Positions 40,080 to 52,953 of a stretch of DNA of 64,000 nucleotides are shown one piece after another. Origin of the DNA: Durusdinium trenchii (Eukaryota > Sar > Dinophyceae > Suessiales > Symbiodiniaceae); assembly GCA_963970005.1 (NCBI GenBank), contig CAXAMN010021001.1:697903-761902 (forward strand). Direction: 5' to 3'. The translations under genes were made by a program, and so were the position numbers. The notes beneath the pieces were generated by a model. The model worked only from the letters and a program-made list of their open reading frames with translations, ran no database searches and had not been told where the DNA came from. How positions within the stretch are numbered: the first letter of the stretch is position 1; the number at the start of each line of letters is the position of its first letter.

Positions 40080-41336
40080 CTTATAGTTACTTACTTTGTA
40101 CTTTTAATTATGCATGTAGTTTTTCATGTTTTTGAACTTTTTTTTCAGGTTATTATGGTAGAGTAGACTACAATTACATATTTTAACATAAACTTTGTTA
40201 AACAAATAGAAAAGAGAACAATTACACAAAAACTACAGCGTCCCACTCTCAATTGGTAATGTTGTATATTATATTCATTGGCCTTATGCCTATACATTGA
40301 CCCTGAAAAAATCCGAATGTATGCAAAAATTGGTTTGTTTGACATCAGATTTTGATCGGGAACGAAAATACCATGCCGAAGCCGAGCGCTGTAGCTTCAA
40401 TCAAAGAAAAACCGGTCCAGTCCGCTCGAACCAAATAAAACCTGGTCCGCCCGCCTCATTGGGTCATTGGGCACCTATTTGTGCAAGACCAGACTGACCG
40501 TAAGAGAACCTCAAACGTGTGTGAAGCAAGTATAGGGCACACTTACGAGCATTTACGTAACTAGGGCTTTCGATGGTGCTTATTATAAGGCGAAAATGCA
40601 TGACAAGAATCCGACCCGGGGTCCCAAAGTGTTAAAACATGTTAAAACGTTGTGTTTTGGGGAGACGTCTCCCGTCCATTTGCACCATTTTCTACGGTTT
40701 GACAAGGGGTGGTAAATCAGCAGTTCATGGACACCCCTTAAGTTGGGTCTTAAGGGACTAGTCATTTTTAGATATTCTTAGACACTTGTTGGGGTGCCCT
40801 GGTGGAAACCCAGTGTTGAATCCCAGCTTTGGAAAAGAAACGCAACTCCTGATGTTCCAACAATGATTGATGCACATGGCGCCGGCGCCTCATTCCATTG
40901 AGGCCAAATAGCTGTGTAAACTCCTGGCTCTTGGGGAAGTTCATCCCGCTCACCTACTGGGCCTGGAACCCGAGCTGAGATATTCGCTGCGCCTTCGTTC
41001 AGCTGCGCCGAACTTGCTGAGCCTCTTCAGGGTTCATCTCGGACTGCAGAGACCCCTTGGTCACCTCGCCAGTACTCGCCGTGGGAACTCGGGTCGCCGG
41101 TAGCACAACGACCTAGCAGGACGACCTAGAGCTGGTTCAGGTGAAATCTCCGCAAGACAGAGGAAACGGAGACTTCAACGAACTATACACTTAAAACAGG
41201 CTTGGAGGGATCATTTGTAGCTGTGGAATTGTGGCCCGTCCACGCCCAAAAGCCCCTTCTCACATAGTCTGGAGGGGTGTCAGCATGCCACGCCTCTGTG
41301 GTCCCAGAATGGGACTCTGACCGCTCTGACCTATAG
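40080..41336. other. No gene supported
   Basis: Right flank of the retroelement, AT-rich to about 40,340, then intron-like. A GC-rich stretch at 40,980-41,130 has no assignable frame. Confidence 0.4.
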
Positions 41337-41426
41337 ATCACTGAGGTCACGTATACCTTGTTTGTGTCTATCATGATTCTGAACTTGGTCATTGCTGTGA
41401 TCTTGGAGAGCTACGAGGACGACATG
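41337..41426 (+). CDS. Voltage-gated cation channel exon, end of S6
   Basis: Between CCTATAG and ATG/GTGTTG the frame reads VTYTLFVSIMILNLVIAVIL then ESYEDD. The hydrophobic run with xxxNLxIAVILExxE is the hallmark end of the S6 helix in four-domain Na/Ca-type channels, where the Asn and the Ile-Ala-Val-Ile lie at the inner gate. 30 codons, phase 0 at both ends. The pore loop and S1-S5 were not found nearby; the gene may continue upstream of the retroelement or on exons that I could not see. Confidence 0.55.
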
Positions 41427-42307
41427 GTGTTGCCAACGCAAACGCTTAACTGCTTGGAAGAGTACCCCCAAACTAGCATGGAGCCATGTATGGAACCTGA
41501 GTTTCAACCATTTTTCCTCTATAACCAAGTGGGTTTGGGCTTTCATGTGGTCCTTTGCCAGGGGTTAAGGTATAGGAAGCTCCCTGTTCGGCAGGTGGTC
41601 CAGTGGTGAGCGAAGCGTTCGGACATGGGGGATGGGGAGAGTTATGGGGAGATATGGCCCAGGAACGTCAACAGATTAGTTTAGCGACAAATAGGCACGT
41701 CATCCAATCGACTGCTTGTGAAATGATGGTGTTCTGAATCATTTTCCTTCATGCTAGCTGCCTGGGTCATCCCCGCAACTGGGTGTCCTGGCTAGACTAC
41801 CCAGCCCACTGCTAGACTGGACCTCCAAGCAGGATGATCCAGCCAAAAATGATCATGGTCCAGTTTTTGATTCACAAGTCCAGTCCGATCCAGTAACACC
41901 TGGTCGATTTTACCTTATCAGGATTTATCGGATTATCTGTCTCCTTAAGTCGTGCGCTTATGGTGACTCAACTCCGGTATTTGAGGTCATTGACCTGTCG
42001 GGATTCACCTGCCTTGACGCTGCAGCCCACGTCGGTGCCGAGAGCTCGGTCGAATCGCTTCCGGTGAGAGCGAGAGCTGAACGGTCGGTTACGATCAGTC
42101 AGTGAGAGCGAGAGCTCGGTCTATTCGGGTGATAGGATCAGTCAAGGCCGTGTTTCTTTTTGGTGTTTGTGTTTTATTTATGCCGTGTTCTGTTGTTCTT
42201 TCTTTCTATATAGAGCGGTCCCTTCTGCGAAGTCTCCATGCTGATGACCCCGGTGTGTGTGCGAAGTCTCCATGGGCCAGCATGCGCCCGTGCCCACACC
42301 CTCGCAG

Positions 42308-42355
42308 GAAGGCAAAGGGGAAAAGGAGACGGACGTCGTGGATTATTGCGTCAAG
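42308..42355 (+). CDS. Candidate 48-base exon
   Basis: Between CACCCTCGCAG and GTCAAG/GTGGGT; reads EGKGEKETDVVDYCVK, phase 0 at both ends. Could follow the channel exon as part of a cytoplasmic region, but only position suggests this. Confidence 0.3.
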
Positions 42356-44459
42356 GTGGGTCTGGGGCTCGTCCTCAGCTGGCAGAAAATCATTCCCAGA
42401 CCATCCAGGCATGGAATATAGTGAATGATTTACATTGGGGTCCAAATAGCCAGCACCACACCAATGGTGGTTTATAGACCCCCCTGAAGATGTATTGTCC
42501 ATCTAATAACCACCCTTTGGGTGGTACTGGAGGGTAAATGTATATGTAACCATTTCAGACATGGATGGTTTGGGTTTCTATGGATTCTACCCTGGATTCT
42601 CCTGCCTGGAAGACGCTGGGTATACTACCCGGACGACCCATCGGCCCGGTCTCCGGTCTGCTTTCGGCCACGAACGAGTGCGCGGAGGATCCGTTCACAG
42701 CAGGTCACCTGACACGGTCGGGTCCGAGCAACCGAGCAAGGCAAAGGATTGGACAAAGCCATGGTGCGGTTTTTCAAACAGATAGAAGTGAACCAATGAC
42801 CCAATGAAATCTCAATGTTTTTGGGCAGTGCTCCTTCACTTTTTGCAGTGCACGCACCCTTGTGTTTTTTCGCAAAGTCATCGAAGCAGGGAGGCGTTTG
42901 GTGGGTCAAGTCGTGAAAGACTTTCCGGTCAGGTCGGACTTTCCAACCACCCGCTGGTTTGATTGGGGACACCACCCTCTTTTCACAACCCAACCATTCA
43001 GAGCACAAAGGATGCATAGACTGATAGACTCTTAGACGATATTTCACCCCCCATATGAAGAGGAGGATTTCAATTCAAATGGCGGGTTTGGTGAATCAAG
43101 AGTCTACATGAAACATTATATAAAGAAGCGAGCGCCAACAAAAATCCATGGCTTTGATGAATCGTGTGGAGCACCGAAATCGCCCGCACCGCACCGCGCG
43201 CCGGATCGCTTTCCCCCCGTTGCGGCTCTCGTCGCCCGCTCTCGGGCAGTTGTGGAAAGAGAGAGATCCGGATCTGAAGTTGCCCGGGAGCCCAGGAGTG
43301 GACGTCAGGCTTTCGACGACACGTGGGCAGGTGGTCGACCGGTGAGATAGGCACGAGCCTGGTCAGACATGTTTCATCGTAGCACGCGCACGCTGAAGGC
43401 TCAAAGAATCTGGTGGATCGATCAATGCCTTTGGTTTTCATGTTCCAGAAGGGGTAGACCTATATAGTCTCGAGGAAGGAGGTCGAGATGCATGGAACAG
43501 GACCTGGTGGAAGCTGGTGGAACAGGACCTTGACCCCAACCTTGAGACCTTGAATTCTCGCCAATGAAAGTCCCCTAGGGCTCCAACCATATCCTTAGGT
43601 TCGGTGGTTAGACCCCCCTTGGCACCCACCCCTGGCCCATCTTCTCAGGAGGTCGGCCAGGAGCCCGTTCGGTCGTTCCAAAGCACTGTAAGCATTGAAC
43701 CAAATGAAGGGCGCCCATTAGTTCCTGATGTTTGGGAATGTAGCCCATTGCAAACTCGCAGACGTGAAGACCCTCGGCAGAACGATCAGTTTCTCATGTT
43801 CCCTATGGGGCTCCCGTCTTACCTTCGTTTTGAAGGAGTTCGGGGTGGGGTTAGAGGGTCCAATATCTTCTGATGAGTTTCTTGGGGACCCACAATCAAC
43901 GATCTCAACCATATAAACATTGTCCCCAACTGTCACTACAACGTCAACACTTCTCGCCGAACTGTAACTTCTGTCAATGAGTTCACTCAATGATATTTGA
44001 GTCCTTGGTGTAGGAGTCGAACCACCAGTGATACTCGCTACTCGCATACTGATCATGTTTGCCGAAACTCCATCGTGTTTGAAACCATTCGTTTGATACG
44101 ATATAGAACAACAGGTCAAAACACCTTTCTGTGAGACGGGCAGAAATGGGACTTGCTGCTTTCACCACCGACCCAGGTATTTGCCCATGGAAGAGGCTAT
44201 CGCCTATGTCACTGATGCCGCTTTCTGGCACGGAAATGCCTGCGGTGGGTATACTAAGTGGAAGATAGGGGGAGTTCAGTTGGGTCAAAACTGCATCAAA
44301 TCAAAGATCATCTAGCAGTTCCAAAGGGGACCACTTCTTTGGACTCCCCATTTCAAAGCCATGGAGCCTTGAAGGTGGGAAAGAAGACCTGGTGCATTTT
44401 CATGACGAAAGTACCATCGGACCATCGGAAGTACCATCCCATCAGTGTGCCAGGTGGGT
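42356..44459. other. Intron-like DNA with weak exon candidates
   Basis: Possible exons at about 42,615-42,705 (GRPIGPVSGLLSATNECAED) and 43,250-43,331 (VERERSGSEVAREPRSGRQA, ending TWAG before GTGGTC). A copy of the AGGTTCGGTGGTTAGACCCC repeat lies at 43,575-43,680. None is secure. Confidence 0.3.
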
Positions 44460-44550
44460 GCATATTAACATAGGGAGACCTCTCAAAGACCCCCTGGAAG
44501 GAGTAGAATATACATTGGTTGGGGGCCTGGGGGTCTCCCTATTAACATGC
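44460..44550. mobile_element. Hairpin MITE with TTAACATAGGGAGACC arms
   Basis: Left arm GCATATTAACATAGGGAGAC and right arm GTCTCCCTATTAACATGC pair almost perfectly around a C/G-rich loop that also folds. A second, weaker fold (GAATTCTGCAA / TTGCAGAATTC) follows at 44,565-44,660. Confidence 0.7.
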
Positions 44551-44938
44551 ACAGCCAGGTGTTGAATTCTGCAAGAGTTGTTTTCTTGGATTCACGTCGC
44601 CAGGTTCCGACTATGGTGGAACATCCAGGTTCAACTGCACAGGATAGTTTTGCAGAATTCACCAATTTTTCAGCTGGGGAACCCACAAGATTGGCCCAAT
44701 AGACGATACTTAAGAATACTTAAGATACATTATCGAGTTATGATATGCTTGCGTCCATGTTGGCTCGCTCTTTTCAAGGTGTGTCAAACACCAGCGTGCC
44801 CTTCTAGACCCAACACCGGGGGGTTGGGGCTGCCCTGGTGGCACCTGCAGCCGCACCCCCAAGCGTTTGCCCTGCAGTGAGGAGGCGAAGGTTGACCCCA
44901 TTCACTGAGCCTGTTGTGTTGCATCTGCTCACACAGAG

Positions 44939-45001
44939 AAAGGGAGAGAGAGAGAGAGAGAAAGGGAGAGAGAGAGAGAGAGAAAGGGAGAGAGAGAGAG
45001 A
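44939..45001. repeat. (GA)n microsatellite with GAAAGG interruptions
   Basis: Three blocks of GAGAGAGA separated by AAAGGGA. Confidence 0.9.
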
Positions 45002-45328
45002 AGCTGGAAGATTGGGGGCATCACCCAGGGCCCCAGTTGCTGGGGTGTCATGGGGTGTCCACAGCCCTTAGAGGTTCAGGGGGATCCATCAACCACCTCG
45101 ACTGGGGTTCTGGATCTCTTTGGCCGAGAGAACACATGACCCCGGCAGTTCGCCCAACCGGATCGTCGCCGTCGAATTCCACGGACATCGGACAACTAAT
45201 AAGCGAGACATCGGACTAATAGGGGGGTTGTTTGGACCAGCTTCCAAGACGTGTAGGACCAGTTTCTCATCGTATGTAGGACCACGGATGTGTAGGACCA
45301 CCTGGAGCGGTTCCGAACCCGTTCACAG

Positions 45329-45440
45329 TTGCCCGATTCGGGTGAACCTGAGGCCGTGCGATATGGCATGATGAACCTCCAAAATGAGGATGACAGGCGA
45401 GCTGGAAAACGGCGCACGCTGGTGCCGAAGCCAGCTGTGA
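45329..45440 (+). CDS. Candidate exon, unknown
   Basis: Follows CGTTCACAG; reads LPDSGEPEAVRYGMMNLQNE then a basic stretch RRAGKRRTLVPKPAVKNG before a GA-type donor (GATAGT). Hydrophilic, could be cytoplasmic tail or linker. The 3' edge is uncertain, since the frame stays open to 45,586. Confidence 0.35.
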
Positions 45441-46790
45441 AAAACGGGGATAGTCCACTCAAACCAGCTGAGGATAGCCTACTGGGGAAAAGAAACATGC
45501 AGCGTTCCAGCTCTTTGACATTCTTAGGCCTTGACAAGAACCAAACAGTAAGAATCGATGATGTTATCAGGACTCAAGGGTTTTGAGGAGGGGCTGTTGG
45601 ATTCATTTTCTTTCAATTGGGGAAGTTTGTTTCCTTTAAACAGTGGCTTCTTAGGGGAATCAAGAGAAAGCTCAGGCTTACAAGGATGTACGTGAGCCGA
45701 CCAGATGTACCTAGGCTGTTGGTGTTGTTTTCGATCAGATCATGTCATTTGGTGGATGGCCCTTCGCACAGGATGGCTGCTTCCATGCCTGCGTTGTCTT
45801 CCAAGAAGTTGGGGCCCCAGAAGTCGGTGGGTCGCCCTGGGTATTGGGGTGAATCACCCATTGTATTGGGGAAGATGTTCTTCCTGGCAATGTATTGCCC
45901 ATTGGATCCCATTGGTTTGACTGTTTTTTTTTGTTTTGTTTGTGTTGCTTTATTTGTTGAGTCGAGAGGGGAATATGATCATAAACTTATATAGTCATAA
46001 ACTTATATTATACACACATAATCATATATACATGCATACATATATATAATTATATATAGTTTTAGTGATACATGCATTTTTCACGGTATATTTATTGCCC
46101 GGTTCCTGGACAGAACAGCAGATCCAAGTCTCAGAGTCTTAGAGACCCTGCTGACAAGGTAGCAAGCTGACAAGCCCTTTCAATCTTGTTCTCAAGGTAG
46201 TTCTGGTTTTGTATTTTTGTTGAGCCTTCAAGGATGATGTTGATAGAACAGGATCCAATAAGATCCAGCATGCGATTTCGGTGAAGGTAGATGGTAGTTG
46301 AAGGAAGGCACGTGGAATCTGGGTTGGACATGATTGCACACCATATATTATATATAGAGAACACTGTAGACGACTTGCAGGTGTGGTTTGTAGACCAGTT
46401 GAGACTTGAGGGGTGCTAGTCCCTGGTGGGAGTTGAGACATTCCTACTGAATGATAAGCCACTTCCTAGCAATCCGAGCGAGAGACTCGTTCACTGGAAG
46501 GACCAAGGCCTTCGGTTCCAAAGGTTCCGAGGTTGGAACATGGGACAGACCTCCCGGGAGGGTTGGAACAGGGCACTGTAGATTATATTTCATCCCATAT
46601 GACATTGAATGACATTGAAAAATCCTCGATCATTACATTGAGGGTTTAGTTATTCAATGAGTCTACAGAATCATTGCCAGGACCCCCAAGGGGTGGTTAA
46701 TGGACACGCCGTAACCTCTAAGGGGCTATTAATGGACACCCGGAATCCGTGGTATAGACGTCCAGTCTCATGTCGTTCCGAGGTTGGCAG
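45441..46790. other. Intron-like DNA
   Basis: AT-rich with (TA)n runs near 45,990-46,060 and GGGTGGTTAATGGACACGCC-type phrases near 46,690-46,740. No exon supported. Confidence 0.35.
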
Positions 46791-46914
46791 AGATCCCGAT
46801 GAAGTTCATCAACTCCTTGGACCTCCCCTGTGTGGATGGCAAGGCCAAGAAGCGGACGACGGAGAGCCGAGCCGAGGAAGCGTGCACAGGGCGGGTCGTG
46901 GGCCGTTCGCCGTT
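46791..46914 (+). CDS. Candidate exon, unknown
   Basis: Between GAGGTTGGCAG and GTT/GTGAGT, a consensus donor. Reads IPMKFINSLDLPCVDGKAKK and then RTTESRAEEACTGRVV. Good borders and coding look; no family recognised. Confidence 0.45.
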
Positions 46915-46980
46915 GTGAGTTGAGTACGCTAAGAGTTTTGCCAGACACTGGATGGGGACTCGCATCATTACCATGTAGCT

Positions 46981-47030
46981 AAATCCTGGTAAATATATAT
47001 ATAATATATGCATATATTTTACCAGGATTT
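46981..47030. repeat. AT-rich hairpin AAATCCTGGTAAAT
   Basis: AAATCCTGGTAAATATAT and its inverse flank a TA-rich loop, followed by ACCTACATTGGGGTG as in the CAGACRCTCCATG MITE family. Confidence 0.6.
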
Positions 47031-48970
47031 ACCTACATTGGGGTGGGTGAAACACGGGCCGGAAAAACTGATCCGCATGTTCATATGCTTTTTGCGTGGA
47101 ATGTTGGGGTATGACACGTGCCCCAGACGGGGGGCGTCATGGATTTGTGTCGACGGCTTGGAGTTGGGTCCTGGGATAGACACTGTAGTGTTCTGGGACT
47201 AGACACAAGCATGGCGTGACCAGCCTTTTCTCACATCACATGTCGCCTTCCTCGAACTCTCATGCACGTCTTCGCGTTCCGGCCAAACACATCAGCAGTT
47301 TCCGGACTTCACCCCGTTCACATGTCCTTTTTCTTCCGCAAAAAGAAAGGCCAACGTTGTCTCTCGCCCCTTCCGAACAATGGATCCGCCGGACGTTGGA
47401 TGCGCCAGACGTCGGCATCTCCAGAAATCCCAGCTTTGTTCTTAGGGCTCCTGGCCCACCTCCTGAGAACATGGTTGGGGTGGATTTGGGGGGTCTCACC
47501 ACCTTCTAAGGAGATTCCCTTTTGGAAGTGGTCCAGGATGGCCGTCCAGCCAAGATGCTTCCAACGGACTGAGAAATCCAGCCCCCGACGGACTTCAAAA
47601 ACCGAGAGAAGAGGAGCCCGGAAGGTGCCCCTTCATCGGGTCTGTGGAAAGATTCCTTGAAGCATGCTCACCCGTGAAGCATGCGTTGTTGGGGAACCAG
47701 CTTAGGGCCAAAATCAAAGGTACATTATCATACATATCTTTAAACAAATTATTGCTATAATCATAATCGTATTAATTGGTGGTGGTTTTTGGACACCCCG
47801 AATCACCTCTAAGAAGCTATTTATAGACAGCTCAACTGGTGTCGGTCCTGGTGTACCAAACGGCGGAAGTCCAACCGGCTGGGTGGTGCGAGGATCGAAC
47901 GACTGTTACAGGGCTGATGTATTAGGAACTGTTGGGCATAGTATGGACAATTCTATAGTGAAGTCAACCACCCTTTTCAGGGATTTCGTGGGCAGATGAT
48001 GGTAGATGCCATGTTATTTCATGTTATTTCAATCTATCTCTATCTCTCTCTCTCTATAATATATAATGTTCAGTTGAAGAAGTTGTCATGCTGCCTCCCT
48101 TCCAGTTTCCATCGGTTTGGGTGAGAGGCAGGGCGTTGGGCCCATGGCATCTCCAGGTGCACTTCCGAAATGCTTTACTTCAGGCTTTGTCCCCAGCCAG
48201 CTGCATGTCGCTGTGATGGGTTGTCTCATGTGTAGCCATTTTAGTTGGTTGGAGGCTTTGAAGCAGCAGTTTTTTGCAGCAGTCGTTTGAGGTCCTCAAG
48301 CTCTTGTGCCACCGATGGGACCCAGATCTCATCGATGAGATCAAGCAGTTCGAGGCGAGCCTCCAGTTGCAGATGGTCCTGGGCGCGGCAAGTAATTAAG
48401 GCTTTGAGGGTGCAGAGCCCTTTTGGAGGGTCCAAGGATTCCCAGGGTGGATGAACTGTATCCAGTAAATGTAACTGTAACTGACACTGTTTCATATTCC
48501 CATGTAACTGTAACTGATGCTGTTTAACTTATATAAACAATTCCAAGTATCACGGACTTTTGCAGAGATGCTGAGATGCAGCATGAGCTGAAGCCGGTTT
48601 CGATCCTTGCAAATCAACCATTATTACCATTTCATGTGCACAAGTGAGTGGGAAAAGTATTTCTTTGAAGTCTGGTTTGTTCCACAAAGGTCTGAACTCC
48701 AATTGAGCCTTTCTTACTTCATATCCTTACCTCCAAATAAAGCTACACTTGCCTACAGTGTTCACACATCGCAGAGTGCACTCCTAGTTTGTGTCCAGGA
48801 GATGCTGGATGCAGAGACGGCGGAGAAGCTCAAGATGTCCGGGTCTTCCAGGGTTGGCAAATTGGGTGTTGCTTCACAAAAAGGGTGATTCACTATGATT
48901 GACTAGATATTTGGATGTTCCCCAAACAAGGCAATGGGTGATTGCCCAGAACTGGGGAGTGTATGAATAA
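47031..48970. other. Intron-like DNA
   Basis: A tiny exon-like piece at 48,799-48,850 (EMLDAETAEKLKMSGSSR) follows GTGTCCAG. Otherwise nothing I can support. Confidence 0.3.
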
Positions 48971-49073
48971 CTGACTGGTGCGACGAAAGCAGGGAATGAG
49001 GGTGGCTGGATCCAATAGAATCTCTATTGGGGGCTCAGCCACCCTTATTCCCTACTTTCGTCGCACCAGTCAG
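48971..49073. mobile_element. MITE with 37-bp inverted repeats
   Basis: Left arm 48,971-49,007 starts CTGACTGGTGCGACGAAAG; the right arm 49,037-49,073 is its reverse complement with two mismatches. The flanks GGGGAGTGTATGAAT and TGGGAGTGTCTGAAT look like a diverged target duplication. Confidence 0.8.
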
Positions 49074-52026
49074 ATGGGAGTGTCTGAATCGTGTGTTTGA
49101 TCGGCTCTCCGGTTCCCGGGAGCCGATCCGGACCGATTTCCGAGCAGATCGGAGGATCGGATGATCGCCTCCCTCACCAGTCTCCTGGGGTCGGACGAAG
49201 AACAGAGTGAGGGATGTGGCCTGGTTCACGCTGCTTGGAATTGTCTGGGCTTGGAGCCATTTTTGAGTGGGAGAAGAGGATACAGACACTCCAAGTTTTT
49301 TTCCAGATACCGATTTTTTGGAGAATTGTAGAGAGTTGTAGTTGTAACCCCAAGATCGATCACAAAAACCCTCGTCGGTGGCGGCTACATTGGCCTTTGT
49401 TGGACGCTGGAGCATTTTTGAGGGCACAACCTGCTGGAGCATTTTTGATTGTAACCTTTGTAGCAGCTTATTAAAGATCTAAAAACAATCGTTATATAAT
49501 ATATATATATATATCAAAAAGATAACCATAACATACCATAACCATGCAGATATAATAAGCTCCAGCAAAGGTTACAATAAGCAGCTTCCATTGTAGCAGC
49601 TTTCTTGCCTTGCTGAGTCCGAACAAAGTCTGAAGAGTCCGAGTCCGGCCGCGGGATCTCGGCAAAGCTGACTGCTGAGGGGCAAGATCATGCAGTCTCG
49701 ACAACAGCAACACCAGGCGGGACACCGGGAGGCCACCGGTTTGATAGCATCGGTGTACCTCGCGTCGGGAGCTGTTGGGAGCTGGGTTCTCACAGACCCC
49801 AACCATCGTATGGAACAACATGAGCCAACAGCCAGACCCTTAAAACATGTTGAAGCCACGTAGTATCACCTGTATATCAACTATTACGCATACATGGATT
49901 GTTTTGGATCTGTTTGTTCCACTCATCTTCGGAAGCTGGTTTTACAGCTCCTCAGATCGGCTCCGTGTGGAGCTCGTCCAGACACTCAGACTGGGACTGG
50001 CTATATTATGCTGGGGGTTTCAGAGGTCCGTATCGGCACATAACAGGACCATACATGAATTGCTTGGGTCCAAATGGGGTTCTCCAGGTCTTTTGCGATG
50101 CCACTGGCATTTGGCTGACCTACACTCAGCTAAATTGTCCGCAACGAGAAGGGGCAATTGGTAGGAACCAGACTAAGAAACAATCAAATTATCTTATATA
50201 TATAGAGATCCTCCAGCTGTAGAGGATTTCTGGCATTGCTTGGAGCCAGTGGTTGCCTCATAACCTACTGGTGACTGCCTTGGCCATCGTGGTGGCCTCC
50301 AAGCATGTTGGGGAAGCACCAGCGAAGTGGGGAACTACTTTTCCAGACTCCTGTTTGTTGTGTAATATTCGGAGAAAAACTCACGTGGAAGTGTAATTGA
50401 ATGGAAAACAGAAGACAATCACTTGGCTTGGTTTTCGGATTGGTCCAAGGAGCCATGCCATCCACTTCTTATTTCGAGTGGAGAAGTGGCCAGTGTGAGC
50501 CCCCAAAAGTGGCGTACGAGGGGTCACATGTCGGGGTCCCATCCAGTGAGTGGATGTGACAGGGGCACCCCCTATCCTCCAAGTTTGGCACCCCGACATG
50601 GGCTTACTGGTACAAACTACTGGTACAGATAATGATACCGCTGAGATCCAGGTCCTACTTCAACCGTCCCGGTGGGGTTTGACCCGGAAATGCTCAAAAA
50701 CTATGCCATGTGTAGACATTTATGTTCATGTTCCACTGTGACGTGGATCCCAACCCCTAGCTTTTCTGGAGTCATTGTACATAGTGCCTCAAGCTACAAT
50801 GGTTCTTTTGATTTTTAATGTGACAAACCATTCTACTTCGCTATTTTCTATACCTGCAACCTCAGGAAATTAATCGAAGGCCCCCCCTTAGCTCTGGGAT
50901 TAGTTATTGGCAATTGGGGTTAATTGTCCAAAGTTGTGCAAAACCCTTGAGGGGTTGGATGACAAGAAGTTGTGCAAAATCACTTGGAAAAACTTGTAGA
51001 ATTATATTAGCTCACCAGGGGGGTGGATAAATGATCAAGGGGGAAGGGAAGCAGAACGTGGAGAAACCATCTCAAAGGATAGAAAGAACTTACAGTAACT
51101 ATTTGTGGATCAATAGTGTTATTTGTGTATTCGCGTTGATTCTGATTGAATGTTGCTTGTGATCTTGTTGCTTGTGATCTCGTTGACACTCAACCCCCTC
51201 AGATCAATTATGCTTGAATTTCTGAACTCAGACCTCCAGCAGGTTAGAGACCAATAGTTGAGTTACCCCGGATTCAACAAATCAATGAATCCGAACTAGG
51301 GGGTAGAGGACCTCCCTCTAAGGCAGCAGGTATGATTTCCCCAATCCGGAAAGCCCGCCATCGGATCCAGGAAGGCACCGTGTCCATCAAGGAGACATGC
51401 CATTCGCATCGTTGTTTTTGGGAGCCGTGACGTAGATAGATGGTTCAGGACACTTGACTCGAAAACACACATGTTCCTTCTTCAGAGGCTTGGGAAAACA
51501 TACATGTTTCAGATCAGGAGGAAGAGGATAGAAGAGGCAGATCGGTCAGTTTTCCGTCAAAAATTAAGCCAAGGCGTTGGAGAAAACCATTTCATACATG
51601 GTTTGGGGCTCAAAATCAGACCCTGAGGGTGGATGTGGCTGAAAAGTCAGACCCGGAAAACAGAGGGTTCAAGAGTTTGTGTTGCTTTGACCAATGGGTT
51701 TTAGAACCAGATGGACCCACTGCCACACTCTAGGAACTTTGAATTTTGGGCCATGTAACGGTATGTATGTTTACCAGAACATGCACTGCCATGTGTACAC
51801 TGCCATCTAAGACCAAAACATAGAATAATTAGCTCATACCCCGAGCATACACACACACACAATTCATTACAAACTATACAGTATAACTATACATCTCAGG
51901 ACGGATGTATATTGGGACTCTCACCCTTAATCTCCACTTGCTGGCATGACCATCCCACTGGCCGCTACCGAGGGTATACGTAGGCCGCACACCGCACCGG
52001 GGAGACCCTCTGCCCCCCCCGAGCAG
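49074..52026. other. Intron- and repeat-like DNA
   Basis: A fold-back at about 49,437-49,590 (ATTGTAACCTTTG and inverse around a TA-rich loop) is the clearest structure. A hydrophobic open segment at 49,890-50,030 (LDLFVPLIFGSWFYSSSD) lacks splice support. Confidence 0.35.
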
Positions 52027-52172
52027 ATGCGCCGAAGAGGCGGCGTTCGCTCCTCCGCCAGCAGAGGACCACGTCGCTGCGATGAAGATCCAGCAGATCG
52101 TCCGCGACCGACGTGGGAACGCTGAGCTTGATCGGCGCTGCGAGCGAGCGAGCCGCGAGCGCCGATCGGTCG
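52027..52172 (+). CDS. Candidate exon with IQ-like motif
   Basis: After CCCGAGCAG the frame reads AEEAAFAPPPAEDHVAAMKI, then QQIVRDRRGNAELDRR. AAxKIQxIxRxxRG is close to an IQ (calmodulin-binding) motif, with Asp where a basic residue is usual. A GTGCGT donor follows near 52,173. Confidence 0.4.
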
Positions 52173-52637
52173 GTGCGTGCGTGCGTGCGTGCGGGTGTTC
52201 AAGGCACCGGCACCAGTTCGGGCAGGTTGCATGGAAAGGAGATTCGGATGGCATCCTAGATTCTGACCATGCTGTTTGGGTGTCCATGGGTGTCCTGTCC
52301 CCGGACAGTGTAGTGTAGTAGGGTAGTCCAGCCAGGACAACCAGATGGTCGGATGGTCCTGGTAGATTCCAGCCAGGATTCTCAATATATTATGCAGAGT
52401 TGACCTTGCAATCTTCAATAAACATCACGTGTTCTGCAAAGATGTGGCCCCCCCAAATCTCGGATGTCACTCCCTTCTTGTAGAGCCTAGACCCAGTCAG
52501 AGGATAGCCTTTCACATTTTTTTTTGGGGATTGATTACGAACAGGTTGGAGAAGATGAACCTTGATTTTCCTGGGAATCGAATGGCTCGGGACTCAGTAT
52601 ATAATCGCAAATCCGTATCCTCATCTTCCCTGCACAG

Positions 52638-52775
52638 ACGACCAGTCGGGCCGTCACCAGTCGGACCTCGGAAAGTTCCGTGGAAATCCGTGAGCATTTT
52701 GGTTGGTCGGAGCACCCTTCTTCATGTGGGAGCGGGGAGAACGAGCGATTTGAAGGCGACAGCGACCCAGAGAGG
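52638..52775 (+). CDS. Candidate exon, unknown
   Basis: 46 codons, phase 0 at both ends, between CCTGCACAG and GAGAGG/GTAGGT. Reads TTSRAVTSRTSESSVEIREH and ends GDSDPER. Ser/Glu-rich, hydrophilic. An alternative frame is also open. Confidence 0.4.
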
Positions 52776-52953
52776 GTAGGTGGTGGAGACGTCAATGGGT
52801 TTGCAGAAAAGAATTGAAAGATAGAGAAACTCACTGAGCATGGTGGAAGTTGATCACACATTCAGATTCACGTTGATCCATCATCCACCCACGCATACAA
52901 GAGACCTGTAGAAGGACCAAACCCACTCCTCCACTCCTCCACTCCGTTCTCCC

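Noticed and set aside
43649-43687. 13-codon exon EVGQEPVRSFQST with good AG and GTAAGC borders
   Set aside because: It overlaps the right part of a CCCTAGGG-family repeat copy, so the borders may be features of the repeat; mentioned only as part of the introner idea.
48230-48256. GTAGCCATTTTAGTTGG as a spliced-leader relic of a retroposed gene
   Set aside because: Only 11 bases match and the GGCTCAAG end is missing; no coding sequence follows.
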